From positions 1 through 32,898 of the forward strand of contig NW_024468358.1 of assembly GCF_002104995.1 (NCBI RefSeq): DNA of 32,898 bases. The letters are read 5' to 3'. Source of the DNA: Linderina pennispora (taxonomy: Eukaryota; Kickxellomycota; Kickxellomycetes; Kickxellales; Kickxellaceae). The translations under genes were made by a program, and so were the position numbers. This document shows, piece after piece, positions 19,468 through 25,245 of this stretch. Numbering within the stretch: the first letter of the stretch is position 1; every line of letters starts with the position of its first letter. A model generated the notes under the pieces. The model saw only the letters and a program-made list of their open reading frames with translations. It was not told the DNA's origin and did no database searches.

Positions 19468-20082
19468 TCATGGACATCTCACATCTTGTTGGCCTGCCCA
19501 GCGCGGGAGTTTCTGCATTGGTTCGCCACTGCTGGCAGCAGAATCGCCTGCTGCTGCACGCCTCTTGCGCGGCCTCTTTGTTGCCGGAGTGGTGCCGGAA
19601 GCATCGGCAGCAATGGCCGTAGAACGACGGAACAATTCAGAAATATCGCCTGAATCACAGAGTGACTGGAAAATGTGTCTGAAGTTTAGAACTGCTGCGA
19701 GATCGCGGTTCAAGAGCCGAGAAGAATAGGCCCGCCTGTATTGTGCCATGGCCCGCTTACATAACTCGCTTGTACAGCAAAGAAGGCCATGGCACTTGAT
19801 AGTCGGACTCGCCGATCTCTGATAGGGGCGTGAGCTGGGAACATGTCGGAATGTCTGCAGCGACTTTTTGCAGCAGAACGGGCACATCGACGATGTCCGG
19901 AATTCGTCGACCAGATAAATCTCAAAGCCATGGTGCTTGAACTTGTTGCGCCATCCCTTGCCACGAATCGGCGCATGGTGTCGGGCCATCAGTGCACCCC
20001 AATTGCTCATGATTAGTGCTAGTTCTGGGTTCGATTTTTCGAGTGTTATGAAGATATCCTTACTTAGGTTGATATCGGCCAT
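19468..20082 (-). pseudogene. C-terminal part of a Fanzor (eukaryotic TnpB-like RNA-guided nuclease)
   Basis: 204 residues. The segment IYLVDEFRTSSMCPFC (55-70) followed by KCHGLLCCTSELC (97-109, with 96-109 spacing typical of the zinc ribbon) and LLNRDLAAVLNF (123-134) is the Fanzor/TnpB end. It comprises the DE(F/Y)RTS motif with candidate catalytic Glu60, the four-Cys zinc ribbon inserted in RuvC, and the RuvC-III Asp127 in NRDxxA. An NLS-like KRPRKRR sits near residue 170. Upstream the frame offers only SNWGALMARHHAPIRGKG, which resembles the segment before DEFRTS in fungal Fanzors. RuvC-I with its Asp and the whole REC/WED half are absent. An acceptor-like TTCACAG precedes the ATG. The protein cannot be a complete nuclease; it is a relic or an internally deleted copy. 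Confidence 0.82.
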
Positions 20083-20114
20083 AGGCTGTGAAGCCCCATG
20101 GGAGATTTCTTGTC

Positions 20115-20190
20115 ACATTATCGACTGTCTAAAGCATAGACTAGCCAAGCTCGCATCGCGAGCGCCATAAGCCTAGTATATCTGGCACCA
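20115..20190 (-). repeat. Right terminal inverted repeat of the Fanzor element
   Basis: Reverse-complement counterpart of the left end: hairpin 15-mer at 20149-20163, CTAGTC block at about 20137-20143 and GACAGTCGATAATG block at about 20116-20130. It lies about 35 bp upstream of the Fanzor ATG. Confidence 0.6.
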
Positions 20191-20541
20191 CAAGATCTGA
20201 ATCCATCGGCTCAATGGGAGAATAATGGCTTTTAGGTGTTCACAGAACGAGTCATGCATACTCGCTGTGTGGCCCAAACGAGCCTGGATCTGTCCAATCA
20301 ATAAAAAAACGTTCTAGCGGACGGTCAGATGCATTTGGGATATAAACATTAAATAGCTTCATTTCTTTAACAAAAACCCTCATAAAAATCCCCCAGTACT
20401 ACATGTCGATATCATGTATCGCAACAGCGTAAAGAAAGTATATTTACACTGGCATGGCTACTTTACCTATATGCACAAGAACAAATACAAAAGTCAGTAC
20501 CGTTATCATCACTATCCAAGATGAGCATTGGGCAATGTGTG

Positions 20542-20651
20542 TGCTCAGACAAGTTTTATAGGTAGCAGGAGATTGTCGTCATTACCCCGCCCCGCCTCAG
20601 AAAGAGGTGTGGAGCCGGGTAAATAAAGTCAAATGCCTGGGTCATCATTGC
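20542..20651 (-). ncRNA. C/D-box snoRNA, copy 1 (intron 2)
   Basis: C box ATGATGA (20648-20642), D' box CTGA (20600-20597), C' box ATGACGA (20582-20576) and D box CTGA (20548-20545) occur in canonical order over 104 nt. Flanking TGC/GCA can start a terminal stem. It lies 39 nt from the intron 5' splice site and about 46 nt upstream of the branch site, the usual position for intron-processed C/D snoRNAs. Candidate guide stretches precede D' (about 20601-20615) and D (about 20549-20563). It differs from copy 2 at three positions only (20572, 20588, 20591), none in a box or in the stretches next to D or D'. It probably directs rRNA 2'-O-methylation through fibrillarin; the target is not established. 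Confidence 0.75.
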
Positions 20652-20851
20652 AATACGCGCCAGATCGGCGGATCAAACAGACGAACGTACCTTGTACTCG
20701 CTCGCTTGTCGCTGGTGGTCCGCCCGACTCTCGCCGGTCAGCAGTCGCTTGCGCACATCGCTACCTAGGTTCACGCGTAACAAATAGTGTTAGCAAGATG
20801 TCTAAGCTGAATGCAGTTTTCTTAAAAGAAAAGCACAGCAGCTTGTGTTGT

Positions 20852-20961
20852 TGCTCAGACAAGTTTTATAGGTAGCAGGAGGTTGTCGTCATTACCCTGC
20901 TCCGCCTCAGAAAGAGGTGTGGAGCCGGGTAAATAAAGTCAAATGCCTGGGTCATCATTGC
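20852..20961 (-). ncRNA. C/D-box snoRNA, copy 2 (intron 1)
   Basis: Same RNA as copy 1, shifted by 310 bp: C box 20958-20952, D' box 20910-20907, C' box 20892-20886, D box 20858-20855. The terminal stem is better than in copy 1 (GTT.GC with GC.AAC). It lies 44 nt from the intron 5' splice site and about 60 nt upstream of the branch site. Sequence identity between copies stops almost exactly at the snoRNA ends, as expected if only the mature RNA is under selection or if the two units diverged elsewhere. Confidence 0.75.
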
Positions 20962-21100
20962 GAACAAGCACAAGCACGCTCAGCAGATTCAAAATCAAAA
21001 CATACCTTGGCAATAGGCCTGGCAGCAAAAAGGAGCAGATGAACTTTGAGATGAGAGCAGAGACAAGCGTGGGCAATGAAAAGTTTTTCGCGGCCCGCGT

Positions 21101-21109
21101 CTTTTTATA
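21101..21109 (-). promoter_or_regulatory. TATA box of the snoRNA host gene
   Basis: TATAAAAAG on the reverse strand. About 30 bp downstream comes a pyrimidine-rich start region followed by exon 1. Confidence 0.5.
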
Positions 21110-21264
21110 TCTACGAAAAAATGCATTCGCGCTGATCTGGACTGATCACTGATCACACAGGTGTTTCCAGCTCAGGACTGAGCCGGACCGGCTCATGGAC
21201 GGCAGGTGGGTTATTCTGACGGATTCATTGGAAAGCAGGAGGCCGTGACTTGCTAACAAAATGC

Positions 21265-21858
21265 CTAGAGATCACTCTGCTCAATCTCGCGGGTGCCGTT
21301 CTGGTCAATGATCTTGATCGTAAAGTCGGGCAGGTCGATCATGAAGCGAGTCTTGATGACTGCGATGCACTTCTTGACAATGTCGAGCGCCTGCTCCAGC
21401 GTGATGTCCTCGGTGTATTCGCGGTCCATGACCGAGTACAAAAAGTACGAGCAGTAGCCGTGCGCACCATATGGCACCTTGGCCATCGCCGCAAGGTAGT
21501 CGATCCAATACAGCGCCGCCTCCTTCTTCTCCTTGTCGTACCCAGCGACCAGCAGGTTGACCTGGAATGGATTGCGTGAGCGCAGTGCCCTGGCCAACTC
21601 GCCGCGGATAAAGTTCGCTGTCTCGCCTACTGACAGATCCCGTGCGTTGCGCACGCTGTACAGTTTGGCATTCCCCTGGATATACTCTGCGTACGAGTCT
21701 GTGTCGCCCGGTTCGCCGCACACTGACATCAGCGTCATCGGCGACAGCTGCCACGTCTTGTCTTGGGTGTGCTTCATTTTAACGATAGAGTGGACCACAT
21801 TCTTGTCCGTCACCGAAACGACAAAGTCCTTTCCTGCAATCGCAAACTGTGCCTCCAT
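21265..21858 (-). CDS. PRE1: 20S proteasome subunit beta type-2 (beta4)
   Basis: Structural, non-catalytic beta subunit of the 20S proteasome core. The start at 21858 gives 197 residues (yeast Pre1 has 198) and the family N-terminus MEAQFAIAGKDFVVSV, with no Thr1 propeptide. Landmarks: SIVKMKHTQDK, GEPGDTDSYAEYIQGN, ANFIRGELARALRSRNPFQVNLL, GYDKEKKEAALYWIDYLA, GYCSYFLYSVMDREY and IDLPDFTIKII. The frame is open upstream to 22077, but that part is a Phe/Ser/His-rich translation of the leader and promoter. Single exon, no breaks, stop TAG at 21265-21267. Confidence 0.95.
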   Translation of the reverse strand: MEAQFAIAGKDFVVSVTDKNVVHSIVKMKHTQDKTWQLSPMTLMSVCGEPGDTDSYAEYIQGNAKLYSVRNARDLSVGETANFIRGELARALRSRNPFQVNLLVAGYDKEKKEAALYWIDYLAAMAKVPYGAHGYCSYFLYSVMDREYTEDITLEQALDIVKKCIAVIKTRFMIDLPDFTIKIIDQNGTREIEQSDL

Positions 21859-22450
21859 GATGCTGCCAGACGATAATGAGCAATGCGAGTGTGTGCTGAA
21901 TAAGAATAAAGAAAGAGCTCTGATTACTCGAGGACCTGCGAAGGTAGAGAAGTAGTGGAATAGAAATTGGCGGCTGCTGTGAAGAAAAAAGAGGGATATG
22001 CCACTCGTTGGTCTGCCTTGCAAAGCGTGGTACGTATGCTGTGGGCGGTGGGCGGCAGAACGCCTACGTAATGTCAAAGTGCAGCTAAGACGCGGGAATC
22101 AAGATTAACACATCAGATCACTACTGCTGCCCACTGCTGCCAATGAAACACACCGTCGGCCGAGAACAGCAGCCGCACGCAGTATTAGCGATGATCGCTG
22201 AATTCCAGACGGCCAATATGGATATCAGACATAGGAACTCTAGACTGAGCATCGGCAATAATTGGTATGAATTGCAAACGATCCGTAGACCTGTGCGGTC
22301 CCTCTAGTCATGCATGTCTAGACCGGGAAGGGAAATGAATGGGTATACCCACCATTAGGATTGGAGTGGTTTGACTGCTCAATTCCATCGCAAATGCTTT
22401 TGCCGCCAAACACACTCCCACCTTCTGGTGCACTAGGCTGGGGTGGATGG
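21859..22450. other. Divergent promoter region, proteasome / repeat protein
   Basis: About 600 bp between the proteasome ATG and the TATA box of the Thr-rich gene. CT-rich leader next to the proteasome gene; no further gene, RNA or repeat recognised. Confidence 0.45.
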
Positions 22451-22458
22451 TATATATA
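22451..22458 (+). promoter_or_regulatory. TATA box of the Thr/Cys-repeat protein gene
   Basis: TATATATA 213 bp upstream of the ATG at 22671. The long leader contains strongly pyrimidine-rich DNA (22540-22600). Confidence 0.55.
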
Positions 22459-22670
22459 GCCAGGAACCCCTAGGCAATTCATAGGAGCCGGTATCGGTGA
22501 GATATCACAAACAAGCAGAATACACCCTATTAATACGTCTCCTCCCTAACTCGCACTCCCTCCCCCACCTCCGCGCTCCTCTGTCTCTCCCGTATCACAC
22601 AATCACATCCTACATTCGTCAGCTATACAACGACCTGCTATTCAATAATACACATCTAATATAGTTTAAA

Positions 22671-24094
22671 ATGCGTGTCTCTATCACCCTCGCTCTCGTT
22701 GCCTGTGTTTTTCCGGCTGTCCTTGCCAGTAAGCATGCCCCTGCTACAAGCTCGGTAGTCGCAAATGCAGCTTCAGTTGCTGCGCCTGCAACTGCAGCCT
22801 CAGCTGTACCTACCACACCAGCTGCTCCTGCAACTCCTGCAACGCCTGCAACGCCTGCGCCGTCTGCGCCGTCTGCTACCCCGGCCACCCCAATCACCCC
22901 AATCACCCCTGCCGTCATTACCCATGGTCATCCTCATGGTGTTCCTGGCGCTACTCATGCTGCTGCCGCTACTCATGCTGCTGCTACTCATGCTGCTGCA
23001 CCAGCTACCGTTCCAGCTGCTGCTCCGGCGTCTGCCTCGGCTGCATCGGTTGCATCGGGTGGATCGGATGGATCGGGTGGATCGGGTGGATCGGGTGGAT
23101 CGGGTGGATCGGGTGGATCGGGTGGATCGGGTGGATCGGGTGGATCGGGTGGATCGGGCTCTGGACACCACGGTTCTGGTTCTGGACACCATGGCGCAGG
23201 TGTCCAGTACGCGGCACCTGCCACCTCTATTGACTGTGAGACTTCGTCGCCTCCTGCATATGCACCTCCGTCAACCTCATGTGAACCCACGACTACTGTC
23301 GTTGCTGTCCCTGAGCCAACAACTACTGTAGTTGCGGTTCCTGAGCCCACTACCACTGTTGTTGCGGTGCCTGAGCCCACTACTACCGTAGTTGCTGTCC
23401 CGAGCCGACTACCACTGTTGTGCAGGTGCCCAATGCAGGTGCTGACGACTGCAACACGCCGACGACTGAGGATTGTGATACTCCGACCACCGACTGCGAG
23501 ACCACTCCAGACTGTGACACACCGACCACCGACTGTGAGACTACTCCGGACTGTGATACCCCGACTACTGACTGCGAGACCACCCCGGACTGTGATACAC
23601 CCACCACCGACTGCGAGACTCCGACCACCGACTGCGACACGCCAACCACCGACTGCGAGACCACCCCGGATTGTGACACTCCTACCACCGACTGCGACAC
23701 CCCAACCACCGACTGTGACACGCCGACTACCGACTGCGACACGCCGACTACCGACTGCGACACGCCGACTACCGACTGCGACACGCCTACCACTGATTGT
23801 GAGACTCCTACTACCGACTGCGACACCCCTGCATATGAGCCGGATTGCGAGGATACCACAACCGTCGTCATGGTTCCTGATGAGGACTGTGTGACCACTG
23901 TTGTCCAGATGGCTGGTGAGGTCGCTCAGACACTCAACAACGGCGCGCCAGTTGCCACCATCGGCTCGTGTGTCGATTACACCGTCACCATCGTCAACAC
24001 GCAGTATGTCTATGCCACCACTAGGGTCACACCTCAGTGGCTCGCTGTTCCTGGCCAGACCGTCGTGCCTAATGCTGGCGAGGATTGTGATTAA
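22671..24094 (+). CDS. Secreted Ala/Gly/Thr/Cys-repeat protein, one-base break in the repeats
   Basis: Function unknown; probably a cell-wall, spore-coat or adhesion-type secreted protein. Signal peptide MRVSITLALVACVFPAVLAS. Then follow an Ala/Pro/Thr-rich linker, His-containing (ATHAAA) repeats, a (GGS)n spacer, SGHHGSGS, four copies of a PTTTVVAVPE unit and about 20 copies of a TPTTDC(D/E) hexapeptide. A non-repetitive Cys-containing C-terminus follows (GSCVDYTVTIVNTQY to NAGEDCD). The last VVAVP unit lacks one T (near 23401), moving the rest into the next frame. The downstream frame continues the same repeat (TTVVQVP, then CDTPTTDC) without a stop to 24094, giving about 474 residues overall. 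The regular single Cys per hexapeptide suggests a disulfide ladder. No GPI-type tail. It is followed by the similar Ala-rich gene. Confidence 0.75.
23055..23157. repeat. 9-bp tandem repeat coding (Gly-Gly-Ser)n
   Basis: About eleven near-perfect copies of GGATCGGGT inside the secreted protein gene. Confidence 0.9.
23284..23428. repeat. 30-bp tandem repeat coding PTTTVVAVPE
   Basis: Four to five copies with synonymous variation between units, which indicates selection on the protein. The last copy has the 1-base deletion. Confidence 0.85.
23455..23828. repeat. 18-bp tandem repeat coding TPTTDC(D/E)
   Basis: About 20 copies, with CETTPDC variants interspersed. Codon variation between units is mostly synonymous. 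Confidence 0.9.
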
Positions 24095-25245
24095 GTCGCT
24101 TCGTGCAATGTCACCGCACAACGTGTAAAGCGACATTGCACCAACCTACTTGCCTTTCCAGTCCCTGGTACTCCCTTCTCGTTCCATACCTACACCCCCT
24201 TCACTCTACCCCTCCGTATTCTGCTTGTTACATTTCTCTATTTCCTGCTGATATCTCCACCTTTCCTCCCTCCCTTTCCATTACCTCCCTCCTCCCTCCC
24301 CGCCACCTCCATCCCTTATATCCACGCTATTCCGATCCGTCCTCTCCTAATTTCTTCTTTTTATCAGTCATGTCACGTCAAGAAAGTCACCTAAAATATT
24401 TAAAATGCTATGGGTGCGGGCACCTTTCGTATGCACATGATGCAATGGCGTTTGTGATGGCAAATGCCTATATCCTCGGAAATTGGGCCGATACCTAATA
24501 TGTGGGGAAAATGAGAAACGCCGACACATTTGTTCCTGTGAACTACCATCATTGTTAAATCCCCCGCAATGTTCTTATTTTTGATGCAATGTTGATTTAC
24601 TCGTTCTGGCTTGCTGTGGCTAGTAACCGTCTCACTTGTGTACTCAACCTAGATGGTTTCCTTGCGGGCATTAGGCTCCTTTTTGAAACAACCAAACCGC
24701 CAAGGGGCACTCATGGGCAGAGCTTGGGGGTGCATTCGCTACATCGAATGCAATATTAGTCGTGGGACCACACTGAGAATACTAATAGAAACAAGACAGG
24801 GGTTACCCACATTTAATGTGGGGGGTATTTTTGTTGCCGGCCAACCACCATTTGCCTCAAATCATGCAGTTGGTGTGGGTATGATCTAAAACAGCACACT
24901 ACTATCAAGTGTACTTCTAAACATCTCTGGCCTTCATGTGCAGAAGGGTTATCTGCAAATGAACATTTAAATATCCCCGATTCGACCAGCAGTGATCTTA
25001 AAACTATCGCACCTGGTTAAAGCGTAGCACTAAAGTACTCCCTTTCCTTCCCCTGTCATCCTTCCCCTCTTTGTCGCGTATACCTCTTTCCTTCCTTTCC
25101 CGTACCTTTCCCATTGAGCGTTATCGATTCTAGCATCTGTAACACTCGCTGCCAACCTTGAGCAGTTCAATATTTTCGAGCACTCTCCAATTCAACCCTA
25201 ATACCCTAGCTTCTGCGCTATCAACACCACCTCCCTCAGCACAAA
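24095..25245. other. Intergenic region between the two repeat-protein genes
   Basis: About 1.15 kb. The first 230 bp form a pyrimidine-rich 3' region (CCTCCCTCCC-type). The centre is AT-rich with no gene. A TATA-like ATTTAAATAT lies at about 24965, some 275 bp upstream of the next ATG, and a second CT-rich tract is at 25035-25110. Confidence 0.45.

Larger units (their letters stand above)
19338..20190. mobile_element. Short element with imperfect terminal inverted repeats carrying a Fanzor remnant
   Basis: The ends carry the same 15-mer in opposite orientation: GCTCGCGATGCGAGC at 19359-19373 and its reverse complement at 20149-20163. Similarity extends outward (CCA..AT..CTAG) and inward. Inward, both ends continue CTYGG, then CTAGTC, a GCAT-like block and GACA(C)GTCGATA(A)ATG, so each terminal repeat is about 75 bp (roughly 19338-19412 and 20115-20190). 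Each 15-mer is also an internal palindrome able to form a hairpin. The only open frame inside is the Fanzor C-terminus. An obvious target-site duplication is not visible. At about 850 bp this looks like an internally deleted, non-autonomous copy. Boundaries are approximate. Confidence 0.7.
20400..21075 (-). ncRNA. Spliced non-coding host gene of two intronic C/D snoRNAs
   Basis: On the reverse strand a TATA box (21101-21109) is followed by exon 1 (about 21075-21006) ending CCAAG|GTATGTT. Intron 1 (21005-20765, 241 nt) ends with branch site TGCTAAC (20789-20795) and CCTAG. Exon 2 (20764-20691, 74 nt) ends TACAAG|GTACGT. Intron 2 (20690-20467, 224 nt) ends with branch site TACTGAC (20493-20499), a T-rich tract and ATATAG. 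Exon 3 starts at 20466; its 3' end is not defined and no AATAAA was found. No frame with a start codon runs through exons 1-3, so I infer a non-coding host like vertebrate UHG/GAS5-type genes. Each intron contains one copy of the same snoRNA. Splice sites are read by eye. Confidence 0.65.

Noticed and set aside
20691-20764. Exon 2 of the snoRNA host as coding sequence (DVRKRLLTGESRADHQRQ frame)
   Set aside because: The frame is protein-like and ends at a donor site, but no in-frame ATG exists in exon 1 and it stops two codons into exon 3.
20542-20961. The 110-bp direct repeats as solo LTRs or a TATA-containing duplicated promoter
   Set aside because: A TATAAAA does occur inside, but the box order C-D'-C'-D and the intron geometry explain the conserved block better; there are no TG...CA ends or target duplication.
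23383-23898. 171-codon reverse repeat frame as a gene
   Set aside because: Exists only because an 18-bp repeat keeps all frames open; synonymous variation supports the forward frame.
24369-24498. Short forward frame MSRQESHLKYLKCYGCGH
   Set aside because: About 43 codons from its ATG, no domain, and located in the 3' region of the repeat gene.
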